Shown here piece after piece: positions 16,430 to 26,200 of a stretch of DNA of 32,493 bases. This stretch comes from Candidatus Odyssella sp. GTDB taxonomy: Bacteria > Pseudomonadota > Alphaproteobacteria > Paracaedibacterales > CAITNM01. Under the pieces are notes generated by a model that was not told the DNA's origin, searched no databases, and saw only the letters and a list, made by a program, of their open reading frames with translations. Every line of letters begins with the position of its first letter. Within the stretch, counting starts at the first letter, position 1. Position numbers and translations under genes: made by a program. The stretch lies in the NCBI GenBank assembly GCA_020726185.1, contig DYTB01000017.1, positions 1 through 32,493 of the forward strand, read 5' to 3'.

Positions 16430-17492
16430 ATAATCTGCACACTGCAAAACTTAAGTCATCAATTATCAGCATATTAAAGGGAGTTGTTTTTGCAAGTCTT
16501 TTAGGACTTTTAGTTTTGCATAATCTAAGCAAGCCAAGAATTATGGTTATTCACAGCTATGAACCAACTATGGACATAGTTAAAGATTTTGATAATGGAA
16601 CAAAAAAAGTTTTAGAAAATGAATTTGACCTGCTTATTCAAACCTATTACATGAATATGCTTAATAAAAATACAATCAAACAAAAAATTAATGCAGGCAT
16701 AGAAGCAAGAGCTTCAATTGATCGTTTTAAGCCTGAAATTTTAGTTGCGGTCGGTGATGAAGCGCAGGAATTTTCTGCAAAATTTTATTTAGGGAAAAAA
16801 AACATAAGAATAATTTTTGCTGGCGTGAAAGGTGATTTTAAAAAACTTGGCTATATACCTGGCCAAAATGTAGGAGGAATTATTGAAGTGCCTCAAGTCC
16901 AGGAGCTTAATTTATTAATAAATAGTATGTTTCCAAGAAAAAAAACATTAAATTAGCTCACTTGGGAGATACGTCGACAATTGTTAATTTGACAGAAAAA
17001 ACTTTAATTCAACACGCGTGGAAAAATGTTAAGTTTCAGGACTCAATCATGGTTGATGATTCAGTAAGTTTTAAAAGAGCTGCTGCATTTTTTAATAAAC
17101 ATTACGATGTGCTTTTGATTTCAAGTTATAAGCGGCTAAAAGATAGCTTTGATACTGACGATGAAATTGCTTCTGATGAAACAATGAAGTGGGTGACTGA
17201 AAATACTACTATTCCTATTATTTCAACAATGGGTTATGCCATTGAAGAAGGGGCTGGTGCCGCTATTGTATCATCGGCTTATGACCAAGGTGTGTTAGCA
17301 ATGCGTTCTGCTCTGACAATGCTAAAAGTATCGTCTTACTTTCCAAATATAACCTCTAAGGTCTTATCTGTATTTCTTAATGATGATCACATACGTGAAC
17401 GCAAGATTTTCATCCCCTCAATCTATAGGTCATTTGCAGCAGGTACGCAAAAATTATATGGACATAGCGCAACTCAAGAGGCGGGTCTATGA
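16423..17492 (+). pseudogene. ABC_sub_bind-family substrate-binding protein, frameshift at A8
   Basis: Starts at ATG 16423 inside the end of the SLC13 gene. A membrane anchor or uncleaved signal (ILKGVVFASLLGLLVLHNL) is followed by a PF04392-like binding fold: RIMVIHSYEPTMDIVKDF, KPEILVAVGDEAQEFSAKF, IRIIFAGVKGDF, then after the break IKLAHLGDTSTIV, DVLLISSYKRLKD and IPIISTMGYAIEEGAGAAIV. At A8 (16938-16945) the frame runs into KKTLN-stop; nine A would give KKNIKLAHLGD and join the halves into about 357 residues. An upstream-encoded A8 run is a classic slippage site, so full-length protein may still be made. Its stop overlaps the next start by four bases (ATGA). Typical ligands for the family are tryptophan or tyrosine, but binding specificity is not readable here. 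Confidence 0.72.
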
Positions 17493-18409
17493 ATATACTT
17501 CTTGCTTTGATGTTTATGTGCTGTTCAGTGGAAGGCAGAATTCAGATCCGTCAAACGGGGTCATCAACTGTGTACCCATTCGCAATCAAAATAGCGCAGG
17601 AATTTTCTAAAAAAATAGGCCACATTTGCCCTTTTGTTGAAAGTACAGGTACTGGTAGTGGGTTTGCTGATTTTGCTCAAGTACATAATGGTTTCGGATA
17701 TGATATAACGAACGCTTCAAGACCAATTAACCCAAAAGAACTTGCAAAATGTAAGGAGTCTGGAATGGCTTCAATTTTAGAAGTTTGTATTGGTTATGAC
17801 GGAATTGCATTTGCGGCTAAAAAAAACCTGACAGGCTTTAATGCACTGCGTTTAAAAGACATTTTAACTGCGGTTACAAAAAAAATTACTAATAGTAAGG
17901 GAGATATAGTTGATAATCCTTACAACCAATGGAATGAAATTAATTCCAGCTTACCTAATTTACCCATTCGTATTCTAATCCCTTCAAAATCTCATGGCTC
18001 TCGAGATGCTTTTGAAGCAATGGTGATGCATGGACAAGATGTTCGAAGTGAACCCGAGCTACGAGAAATTAATGATTATGAAGCTGCTGATAGTCATCAT
18101 TTACTTTTTGATTTCCTGGACAATAACCCAACTACAATGGCTTTCGTCGGTACTAATTTGTTGGATGATCATGCGCAGATTAAAGCAATGCAAATAGATG
18201 GAATAGAGCCTACCCAATCAAACATCCAAAATGGTACTTATCCAATGGTGCGTAAGCTATTTATTTATGTTAGAGACAATAAAACAGAGGGTTTGCAAGA
18301 CTATATTGATGAATGGCTAAGCCCAGCTGCTATTGGCAAAGATGGTTATCTTACCAAAATGGGACTGATTCCTCTTTTGGAGGGGGTTGAAAAGCGCAGA
18401 AAACTATGA
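17489..18409 (+). CDS. PstS-like phosphate-type periplasmic binding protein
   Basis: The 306-residue product has a short signal peptide (MNILLALMFMCCSVEG) and a PBP-like fold close to PstS. It begins IQIRQTGSSTVYPFAIKIAQEF, then ESTGTGSGFADFAQ (the phosphate-binding GSG...F loop), DITNASRPINPKEL (SR, PI), and IPSKSHGSRDAFEAMVM, which matches the S/T-G-S/T...F segment of PstS ligand binding. No pstC, pstA or pstB is in the window, so this is an orphan that could serve sensing, scavenging or a distant permease. It overlaps the ABC_sub_bind gene by 4 bases and is 48 bp upstream of the transglycosylase. Intact, unlike its three neighbours. Confidence 0.85.
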   Translation: MNILLALMFMCCSVEGRIQIRQTGSSTVYPFAIKIAQEFSKKIGHICPFVESTGTGSGFADFAQVHNGFGYDITNASRPINPKELAKCKESGMASILEVCIGYDGIAFAAKKNLTGFNALRLKDILTAVTKKITNSKGDIVDNPYNQWNEINSSLPNLPIRILIPSKSHGSRDAFEAMVMHGQDVRSEPELREINDYEAADSHHLLFDFLDNNPTTMAFVGTNLLDDHAQIKAMQIDGIEPTQSNIQNGTYPMVRKLFIYVRDNKTEGLQDYIDEWLSPAAIGKDGYLTKMGLIPLLEGVEKRRKL

Positions 18410-18457
18410 TTTTTTAGTTGGCACAAATTTTGCATAGTTTAAGCAAAAGGAGGTGTC

Positions 18458-19206
18458 ATGAATAAGTTTTTAATTGCGTTGATCTTATGTTGTTTAGCTT
18501 TATCTGCAAACCCACAATATAATGCATTTATTGCAATGCAAGAAAATGCTCATGGTATTCCAGCACATTTATTAAGGGCCGTATCTCATGTTGAATCTGG
18601 GAGAGTAATAGGTGGTTCTGTTAATGCTTGGCCTTGGACTATCAATGTTGAGGGCAAAGGTTACATATTCAAAACGAAACAGGAAGCTATAAAAGCAGTT
18701 GAAAAATTTCAAAGAACGGGTGCTAAAAGCATTGATGTAGGAATATGCAAATTAACCTACGTCACCACCCACATGCATTTCGTAATCTTGAAGAAGCATT
18801 TGATCCTCAGCTAAATATTGCCTATGGCGCTAAATTTTTAAAGCAACTATTTCTTCAGCATAAAAGCTGGAACTTGGCTGTTGGTCATTATCATTCTGCT
18901 ACTCCTAAATTTCACAACGCATATAAGCAACGTGTTTTAAGTGGCTGGATGAAACTTTGTGGTAGCAATAAAAAAGACGGACCTCGTTTAGAACAAACAG
19001 TTATGCAATTTGATGATATTTCTGATATAGACGATGTGCCGAAAATAACAAGAAAAAGCACACCAAGAGATATTCGATCTTTTGCTAAGGTTAAGAAGGT
19101 TTATTATTCTTTAAATGGGAATGGACCTGCTCATTCTATAAGCACTGAAAAGTCTAGTTATGCGTTGGACAACGCGTCTGGCCGTCAATATTATTCTTTG
19201 GATTAG
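18458..19206 (+). pseudogene. SLT lytic transglycosylase, one-base frameshift within domain
   Basis: A strong AAAGGAGGTG precedes the ATG at 18458. The signal peptide (LIALILCCLALSAN) is followed by the SLT domain of the VirB1-like type common in Alphaproteobacteria: HLLRAVSHVESGR with catalytic Glu, VNAWPWTINVEGKGYIF, then SIDVGI. The expected next motif, MQINLRHHPHAF, is present but in the -1 frame beginning ATG 18745, so one base is missing near 18743 (GGA-ATA-TGC instead of GGA-ATx-ATG). The second frame continues EEAFDPQLNIAYGAKFLKQLF and an extra 100-residue polar tail to TAG 19206. Read together it is about 249 residues. Reinitiation at ATG 18745 would give a domain fragment without the catalytic Glu. 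Confidence 0.75.
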
Positions 19207-19256
19207 GCATTTCAAGGTCTATGATATCTTCATTATAAGCTTGTTAAATAAGCAAA

Positions 19257-20132
19257 GTGCTTTTGTTTGAGAATAATATCACCGATATCTATGGCGCTGC
19301 AGGCCAAAAGTGGCTAGAAAATTTGCCGAACATGGTAAATGACCTTGCCACGAACTGGCATTTGTCAGACCTTAAACCGGTTGAAAATCTTTCATACAAC
19401 TATGTTCTTTCTGGCTTTCAAAGTGAAAACCCCATTATTTTAAAGCTGAGTCTTGATACCAAAGGTTTGACCATTGAAACTTCGGCGCTAAAAGCATTTA
19501 AAGGTCGTGGTGTGGTAGAAGTGCTAGACCAAACAGATGGTGCCCTGTTGATTGAGCGTGCCATTACAGGGCATTCGTTGAAAGAGTTTTTTTCAAATCG
19601 TGAAGATGAAGCCATCGCAATTACAATTAAAGTGATTAAAAAACTCTACAGTTTACCAAAAATAAATCAAAAAGGGTTTTTAACTATCAACGATTGGCTT
19701 GCCACCCTAGATAAACCATGCGAACAGCTTGGCCAAAGTTTGATTAAAGCAAGAACGTTACGTGATGAATTACTAAATACTACCGATGCTCCCATTTTGC
19801 TGCATGGCGATTTACATCACGATAATATTTTAGCCCATGACAACAATTGGAAAGTTATTGATCCGAAAGGTGTCATTGGTGAGCTTAGCTATGAGGTGGG
19901 ATGTTTTATCAGAAACCCTTTGGACGATTTGCCGAGCCACCCTGATAGCTTAAAAATTATAACGAACAGAATTAATGCGTTTTCTAAAAATTTAAATCTT
20001 GATCCAGATAGAATTGCAAAGTGGTGTTTTGTACAGGGCGTGCTTGCAACTGTGTGGGCTCTGGAAGATAATATCAATCCAACCAGCTTTAAATATTTAA
20101 CAGAAATTTTTGATAAGCTAATGGTTGAATAG
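19257..20132 (+). CDS. APH(6)/Hur-type kinase (streptomycin or hydroxyurea phosphotransferase family)
   Basis: The 291-residue protein has the kinase catalytic loop HGDLHHDNIL (183-192) and the metal-binding motif KVIDPKGVIGELSYEVGCFIRNP, which is specific to the PF04655 (APH(6)/hydroxyurea kinase) family. The N-lobe has NYVLSGFQSENPIILKL. Drug-resistance members phosphorylate streptomycin, but most chromosomal homologues have no known substrate, so resistance cannot be claimed. The start is uncertain: GTG 19257 follows an in-frame stop at 19245-19247 and has no good Shine-Dalgarno; TTG at 19263 and ATG at codon 26 are alternatives. The HAD gene follows after 18 bp, making a likely two-gene unit. 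Confidence 0.85.
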   Translation: MLLFENNITDIYGAAGQKWLENLPNMVNDLATNWHLSDLKPVENLSYNYVLSGFQSENPIILKLSLDTKGLTIETSALKAFKGRGVVEVLDQTDGALLIERAITGHSLKEFFSNREDEAIAITIKVIKKLYSLPKINQKGFLTINDWLATLDKPCEQLGQSLIKARTLRDELLNTTDAPILLHGDLHHDNILAHDNNWKVIDPKGVIGELSYEVGCFIRNPLDDLPSHPDSLKIITNRINAFSKNLNLDPDRIAKWCFVQGVLATVWALEDNINPTSFKYLTEIFDKLMVE

Positions 20133-20150
20133 ATCTGAAAAGGCTTAAAT

Positions 20151-20705
20151 GTGAAATACAAGATCTTAATATGGGATAATGATGGCACAGTAACTGGTTC
20201 AAAAAATCCAAATGATGCCTCAGTTAATGCAAAAGTTATTTTACCTAATGTTGAAAAAACAATGGGTGGTGCCGACTTTAATTTTATCATTTCAGGATTT
20301 AAGTCTCCAGAAAGCGAGTCTCAAAATTTTGATCCAGAAAAAATAACAGCAGTATTTATTGACCTTATGAGTAAACTTCCAATCAATGCGGCTGCTTTTT
20401 CTCCTAGTATTGGAGGTGTTGCTTGTTACGTTGTGATTAAACGTTTTGACAATAGTATTTATATTAAAAAAGCTCACGAAGATCCCCGTTATAGAGAATT
20501 CATTGGTCAATTTAAAAAGCCTGGAATTGGAATGTTTGTTGTGATAAAAGACATTGCTCAAAAAGAATTCGGTCTAACTGTTGATAAAAACAGTAGCGTT
20601 ATGATTGGTGATACTTGGCATGATGAAATAGCTGCAAAAGACTTCGGAATTTTTTTTGTTGATGCAAAAATGCTTCATGATTCGGAGTTGTATATATTAT
20701 CTTAG
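20151..20705 (+). CDS. HAD-superfamily (HAD-IIIA-like) phosphatase
   Basis: The 184-residue protein begins KILIWDNDGTVTGS, with the HAD nucleophile D9 and acid-base D11 in DNDGT. Motif III is likely at KKPGIGMFV (122-130), matching the KPxPGM of HisB/GmhB-type (subfamily IIIA) phosphatases, and motif IV is VMIGDTWHDEIAAKDFG (D154, D158). The central insert (GADFNFIISGFKSPESES and AFSPSIGGVACYVVIK) is not familiar, so the substrate is not assigned. The start is GTG with AAAAGG 7-8 bases upstream; ATG overlapping it would read ATG-TGA. It follows the APH-type kinase closely. Confidence 0.75.
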   Translation: MKYKILIWDNDGTVTGSKNPNDASVNAKVILPNVEKTMGGADFNFIISGFKSPESESQNFDPEKITAVFIDLMSKLPINAAAFSPSIGGVACYVVIKRFDNSIYIKKAHEDPRYREFIGQFKKPGIGMFVVIKDIAQKEFGLTVDKNSSVMIGDTWHDEIAAKDFGIFFVDAKMLHDSELYILS

Positions 20706-20773
20706 CTAAATCATTTTCCGTAAAAATACTTTGATTTTTCACGTGGCCAATCTTTCGTTAAAATTTTAATTAT

Positions 20774-20802
20774 ACGTACATAAACAAAACTGTTGAGTAC
20801 GT
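20774..20802. repeat. Inverted repeat in the dksA leader
   Basis: ACGTAC (20774-20779) and GTACGT (20797-20802) flank 17 bases, with the right arm ending one base before the dksA ATG. It could be an operator or a small hairpin masking the start codon; no Shine-Dalgarno is evident there. Confidence 0.25.
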
Positions 20803-20803
20803 T

Positions 20804-21223
20804 ATGAACGTAATTTATCGAAAGGTGCTAGGGTATAACCCTTTAAACGATACAGTGTATATGTCTCCAAGGATGAGACGCTATTTTCAAGACAGATTAT
20901 ATAATGAGTTGCAGAAAGTGCTTGAGGAAGAGCATTTGCTTTCTTTGTCATTTCCAGAAGATGCAAACCGCGAACCAGATTTTGTTGACCAAAGCACCAT
21001 GGATGGCTTGCGTTTTAATCATCATATGTACCAGGAACATGAACAAAATCTTCGTCATGAAATAGAGGCTGCTCTACAAAGATTGGCCGACGGTAGTTTC
21101 GGGTACTGCGTGGCTACGGGAAAGCCTATAGGTATTCAAAGGCTTACCGCAACTCCTTACGCAATGTATTGTTTTGATGTGCAAGCAGAAAAAGAAGGTT
21201 ACCGGCAAAGCAGCTGGGGGTAG
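20804..21223 (+). CDS. dksA: DksA-type RNA polymerase-binding factor, two-cysteine zinc finger
   Basis: DksA enters the RNA polymerase secondary channel and with ppGpp alters promoter choice. The 139-residue protein has the coiled-coil arm with the acidic tip DFVDQS at 59-64 (compare DxxDxA), and a C-terminal zinc-finger fold in which only C102 and C123 remain: GYCVATGKPIGIQRLTATPYAMYCFDVQ, with Thr105 and Val126 in place of the other two Cys. This degenerate form is usual in alphaproteobacterial DksA and recalls the zinc-independent DksA2 of Pseudomonas. It is convergent with ada across only 3 bp. The preceding leader has the 20774-20802 inverted repeat. Confidence 0.92.
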   Translation: MNVIYRKVLGYNPLNDTVYMSPRMRRYFQDRLYNELQKVLEEEHLLSLSFPEDANREPDFVDQSTMDGLRFNHHMYQEHEQNLRHEIEAALQRLADGSFGYCVATGKPIGIQRLTATPYAMYCFDVQAEKEGYRQSSWG

Positions 21224-21226
21224 GGG

Positions 21227-22291
21227 CTATGCTTTCTGTTTCTCGTGATTAATTAGCCATTTTTTGCGAGAAATTCCTCCGCCATAGCCACCTAGCTCAC
21301 CATTGGTGTTGATGATGCGGTGGCAAGGGATAATAATAGCAAGTTGATTGGCACCGTTAGCATTGGCTACGGCTCTGTATGCGGTTGGTTTGCTGATTGC
21401 GGCTGCCTGGTCGCCGTAACTTCTTGTTGTGCCAAATGGAATACGCATAAGTTCTTCCCAAACAAGTTTTTGAAAAGGGCTTCCCATAAGGAGGATTGGC
21501 GTTTTGAAGTTTTTCAATTTGCCCTCAAAGTACAGTTTGAGTTCTATTTCAATTGATTTAATGGGGTCAGTAATACCTGGAATGATGGCAGATTTGGTTT
21601 TTATGCGAAGTCGCTCTATTTCACGCTCTAGGCCACGTCGCTCAACAAATTCTAATAAATACAAAGCCTCATCATCAGCAATTGCAAGCATAGGGCCAAG
21701 GGGGGAATCTAACCAAGATGCTTTTAGAACATTATGATGATTCCTAAAATTAGTAGGTGCGGCTCCCATGATTTTGGAAAAGGCATCCCTGAAGCCACTG
21801 CTTGATTCATAACCTGTTTCTAATCGCGCATCAGTCACTGTTTTTCCTTCTCTAATTTGTTTCATTGCAATCCCCATACGTCGTGCTCGGGCATATTCTA
21901 CAAATGTCATATCAAATCTTTTTTTAAATTGGCGACGTGCTGTTGATGCATCTACACATAATTCATCAAAATCACGTGTCTTCCAGCGTTTCTCAGGATT
22001 GGCTTCAACAGCATCAACAAGGATACGTACCAAATCTGAAACATGATTGGGATGAGACAGAGGACGACAGCGCAGGCAGGGCCTAAACGAAGCAAGTAAT
22101 GCCTCTTCAGCTGTTTGATAGAATTCACAATTTTCAAACTTTGGTTTTCGCGCGGGGCACGTTGGGCGGCAAAACACTCCCGTTGTTTTAACGCCTACGT
22201 AAAATACACCTTCATATTCAGCATTTTTATTGAGTAGTGCCTTGTAAAATTCTTGTGTTATCTCATTTGTTAACATTTTCATCCGATTCAT
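21227..22291 (-). CDS. ada: Ada: bifunctional DNA methyl-repair regulator
   Basis: Ada removes methyl groups from phosphotriesters and O6-methylguanine and, when methylated at its N-terminal Cys, activates adaptive-response genes. The 354-residue protein has the N-terminal zinc site C41, C45, C72, C75 (TTGVFCRPTCPARKPKFENC and RPCLRCRP), an AraC-type HTH (DASTARRQFKKRFDMTFVEY, 113-132), and the MGMT active site IIPCHRI with C323 in the catalytic domain, preceded by GSPFQKLVWEELMRIPFGTT. Length and domain order match Ada proteins. Start is uncertain: three Met codons lie at 1, 4 and 6, none with a good Shine-Dalgarno. It is convergent with dksA and next to an M50 protease. Confidence 0.95.
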   Translation of the reverse strand: MNRMKMLTNEITQEFYKALLNKNAEYEGVFYVGVKTTGVFCRPTCPARKPKFENCEFYQTAEEALLASFRPCLRCRPLSHPNHVSDLVRILVDAVEANPEKRWKTRDFDELCVDASTARRQFKKRFDMTFVEYARARRMGIAMKQIREGKTVTDARLETGYESSSGFRDAFSKIMGAAPTNFRNHHNVLKASWLDSPLGPMLAIADDEALYLLEFVERRGLEREIERLRIKTKSAIIPGITDPIKSIEIELKLYFEGKLKNFKTPILLMGSPFQKLVWEELMRIPFGTTRSYGDQAAAISKPTAYRAVANANGANQLAIIIPCHRIINTNGELGGYGGGISRKKWLINHEKQKA

Positions 22292-22395
22292 CAGAAGCTC
22301 AACAGCTTTGATATATCATAATGATTTTTAAAAATCCTGCGACCGAAAATGAGGCATTGATTTTTTTATTAAGAAATCACTATGTCAATTCCAGA

Positions 22396-22995
22396 CTAAA
22401 TCAACATATTCACAAAATTTAAAATTGTGTTTGCAATACCAAAAATAAGTTTGTGAATTGGACCGCTGAATATCATTAAGGTACTTATCACAATTACTAA
22501 GCCAAATCGTTCAAAGAAATAAAACAATTTATGATTCTGCGGCAAAAAGCAGGTGATCATTCGTCCGCCATCAAGAGGTAAAATTGGCAATAAATTAAAG
22601 GCGGCCAAAATCACGTTAATCTGTATAGCTGCATTTGCTACCTCAAGGTTAAAAATTCCTACTTTCCACAGAATACTTGCGGTAAGGGCTAAAAGTATGT
22701 TCATTAAGGGGCCTGCAAATGCTACGCAAAATACGCCAAATCGTTGCGGCCTAAGGTTCATAAAATTTACTGGTACAGGTTTTGCCCAACCAATTAAAAA
22801 CGGGGCGCCTGTGAAAAACAATAAAAAAGGTAAAATTATTGAACCCATGGGGTCAATATGCTTAATTGGATTCAAGCTTAAACGACCTGCATATTGAGCA
22901 GTGCGATCACCAAAAATATAGGCCATTAAACCATGGCTAAGCTCGTGAAGCACAATAGCTACCGCTAAACACGTTATTTTTAGTAAAATTTCCAT
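22396..22995 (-). CDS. Site-2 protease-like M50 family intramembrane metalloprotease
   Basis: The 199-residue membrane protein carries the zinc-binding HELSHG (H17, E18, H21) near its N-terminus and NLLPILPLDGGR (134-145), whose Asp completes the zinc site. The intervening WAKPVPVNFMNLRPQRFGVFCVAFAGPLMNI is typical of the short PDZ-less M50 proteins. Membrane segments are visible at about 4-24, 51-67, 88-110 and 126-140. Unlike RseP it lacks PDZ domains, so the substrate is unknown. The spacing to ada (104 bp) suggests its own transcript. GAG before the ATG is a weak Shine-Dalgarno. Confidence 0.9.
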   Translation of the reverse strand: MEILLKITCLAVAIVLHELSHGLMAYIFGDRTAQYAGRLSLNPIKHIDPMGSIILPFLLFFTGAPFLIGWAKPVPVNFMNLRPQRFGVFCVAFAGPLMNILLALTASILWKVGIFNLEVANAAIQINVILAAFNLLPILPLDGGRMITCFLPQNHKLFYFFERFGLVIVISTLMIFSGPIHKLIFGIANTILNFVNMLI

Positions 22996-23087
22996 AATTT
23001 CTCGTTATTTGGTGTTAAAGATTAACAATGTGTATCATTATTACCATATCAAGTTTGCTTACACATCTTTTTTATGAATTTCAAGAC

Positions 23088-23115
23088 TTGAAATACAACT
23101 TTTTTTGCATATTAA
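23088..23115 (+). promoter_or_regulatory. Possible nrdJ promoter
   Basis: TTGAAA (23088-23093) and TATTAA (23110-23115) with a 16-bp spacer lie 114 bp before nrdJ, in the 233-bp gap from the divergent M50 gene. No cobalamin-riboswitch core or NrdR-box pair is seen. The prediction rests on two hexamers only. Confidence 0.35.
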
Positions 23116-23228
23116 TAAGAACACCATCTGATATCAGAAATGTACCTCATTCTTAAGCTTTTGCCAAAGAATTGTACTTTTTGCATCATTTAGTGTGTGC
23201 ATCTTAATATTTAAGCAGTGAGGTTTCA

Positions 23229-26200
23229 ATGAAAATACACCGTCGTTTTACGGTCGCAGGACAGTCCCCATATGAAGGAATTGATTTCCGCTTAACTACT
23301 AGCGAAATTAAAAATCCAGACGGTTCTGTTGTATTTCTTCAGGAAAACATTGAAGTGCCTGCACATTGGTCGCAAGTGGCAAGTGATGTCATTGCCCAAA
23401 AATATTTTCGTAAAGCTGGTATCCCAGATGATTTAGTAACCGTAAAGGAAGATGACGTTCCCGTTTGGCTTCAACGTAGAAAAGCAAAAGCAGGGAGCTC
23501 TGTTCGTAGCGAAAGATCTGCAAAAGAAGTTTTCAGTCGTTTGGCCGGAACTTGGACTTACTGGGGATGGAAAAATGGGTATTTTGACTTAGAAGAAGAC
23601 GCACGTACATTTTATGATGAAATGCAGTACATGTTATGCATGCAGGTTGCAGCACCAAATTCACCGCAGTGGTTTAACACTGGTGTTTATTGGGCTTATG
23701 GTGTTGATGGCCCTGCTCAAGGACATTTCTTCGTTGATGAAAAAACAGGTCAGCTAAAGCAATCAACATCTGCATATGAACGTCCACAACCACATGCGTG
23801 TTTCATTCAATCGGTAAAAGATGATTTGGTTAACGACGGCGGCATTATGGACCTTTGGGTTCGCGAAGCACGTCTATTTAAATACGGGTCTGGCACAGGG
23901 TCTAACTTTTCAAATTTACGTGGCTTTGGTGAAAAGCTATCTGGTGGTGGTTATTCTTCAGGTTTAATGAGTTTTTTACGTATTGGTGACCGTTCAGCTG
24001 GTGCTATTAAATCTGGTGGAACGACAAGACGCGCTGCAAAAATGGTGGTGCTTGATATTGATCACCCAGATGTTATTAATTTCATTGATTGGAAAGTCAT
24101 TGAAGAACAAAAAGTTGCTGCACTGGTTACTGGTTCAAAGTTAAACCAGCTTCATTTGAATGAAATTATTTCGGCTTGTATTAATAATGATCTTAAAGAA
24201 ACAGATCGTTTTGATCCAAAAACCAACCCTGCGTTGAAAACAACCATTCGCGCTGCACGCGCTGTATTGGTTCCTGAAAATTACATTAAGCGTGCTATTC
24301 ACATGGCTCAGCTAGGGTACACTAGCTTCCCATTCCCATCTTATAATACTGATTGGGATAGTGAAGCTTATGGAACAGTTTCAGGCCAAAATTCAAATAA
24401 TACAGTCCGCGTTACTAATGCCTTTTTAGAAAGTGTTTTAGAAAATAAAGAATGGAGCTTAACTTCACGTACAAATGGTGAAGCAGTTAAAACGCTACCA
24501 GCAAAAGAATTATGGGATAAAGTTGGTTTTGCTGCTTGGGCATGTGCAGATCCAGGTATTCAATTTGATACAACCATTAACGAGTGGCACACTTGCCCAA
24601 ATAGTGGACGAATTAATGCATCAAATCCATGTTCTGAATATATGTTTATTGATGATACCGCATGTAACCTTGCTTCAATCAACCTTGTTACATTATACAA
24701 AGATGGCCAGTTTGATATAGCAGCATTTGAACATGCTATTACCCTTTGGACAGTTGTTCTTGAAATTTCTGTGCTTATGGCGCAATTCCCATCTCGGGCA
24801 ATTGCTCAGCTATCTTATGATTTCCGTACGCTTGGTTTAGGATACGGTAACCTAGGTGGTCTATTAATGGCTATGGGTATTGCTTACGATAGCCCAGAAG
24901 GCCGTTGTATTGCTGGAGCACTAGCTGCAATTCTAACCGGTGTAAGCTACAGAACTTCTGCACTTATGGCAAAAGAACTTGGGGCATTCCCAGGCTACGC
25001 AAAAAATAAAGATGCGATGATCCGTGTTATGCGTAACCACCGTCGTGCTGCATACGGAGAAACTAAAAATTATGAAGGTCTATCAATTCTACCTGTTCCG
25101 CTTCGTGCAAGTGATTGTGCTATTCCAGGATTAATTGAAGCGGCTTGCCAAGCTTGGGATGAAGCTGTTTCATATGGTGAACAGTTTGGTTACCGTAACG
25201 CTCAAACCACGTGTATTGCCCCAACTGGGACTATTGGATTGGTGATGGATTGCGACACAACAGGTGTTGAACCAGATTTTGCTTTGGTTAAATTCAAAAA
25301 ACTTGCTGGTGGTGGGTACTTTAAAATTATTAACCAAATGGTCCCTTCAGCATTGAAAGTTTTGGGTTACACTCCAGAGCAAATGCTGGAAATTTCTAAT
25401 TATGCCGTGGGCTACGCATCACTTGAAAATGCGCCTGCAATTAATCACACATCTTTAAAAGCAAAGGGATTTACCAATAAAGAGCTAACGGCAATTTCCA
25501 CTGTGTTGAAATCAGCTTTTGATATCAAATTTGTCTTTAATAAATATACTTTGGGTGAAGATTTTTGCAAAAACACACTAAAGTTAACCGATGATCAATT
25601 ATGTGATCCATCTTTTGATATGCTGACCCATCTTGGGTTTAGTAAACAAGACATTGAAGATGCCAATACTTATTGTTGCGGTACAATGACTCTAGAAGGG
25701 GCGCCTCACTTAAAAATAGAACATCTTCCCGTTTTTGATTGTGCAAATCCATGTGGACGTATTGGGAAACGTTTCTTGTCTTTCGATAGTCATATTGAAA
25801 TGATGGCAGCTGTTCAGCCGTTTATAAGTGGTGCTATTTCGAAAACTGTGAACATGCCAGCTCAAGCAACTGTTGAAGATTGCCAATCAGCTTATATGAA
25901 ATCATGGCGTCTTTGCCTAAAGGCAAATGCTTTGTATCGTGATGGTTCAAAGCTTTCTCAACCTTTAAGCAGCATAAGCTTTGATGAAGACGAAGCGGAA
26001 GAAATTGCACAAATGCCACAAACGCAAAAAGCTCAAGTGGTTGCTGAAAAAATTGTTGAACGTATTATTGAACGTGTTGTTTACGAATCAAAACGTCAAA
26101 AATTGCCAAACCGTCGTGGTGGTTATACTCAAAAAGCGGTTGTAGGTGGGCACAAAATTTATATTCGCACTGGTGAATATATTGATGGAAAATTAGGCGA

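Noticed and set aside
22996..23228. Cobalamin riboswitch before nrdJ
   Set aside because: No B12-box-like core or long structured leader seen; only a simple promoter-like pair.
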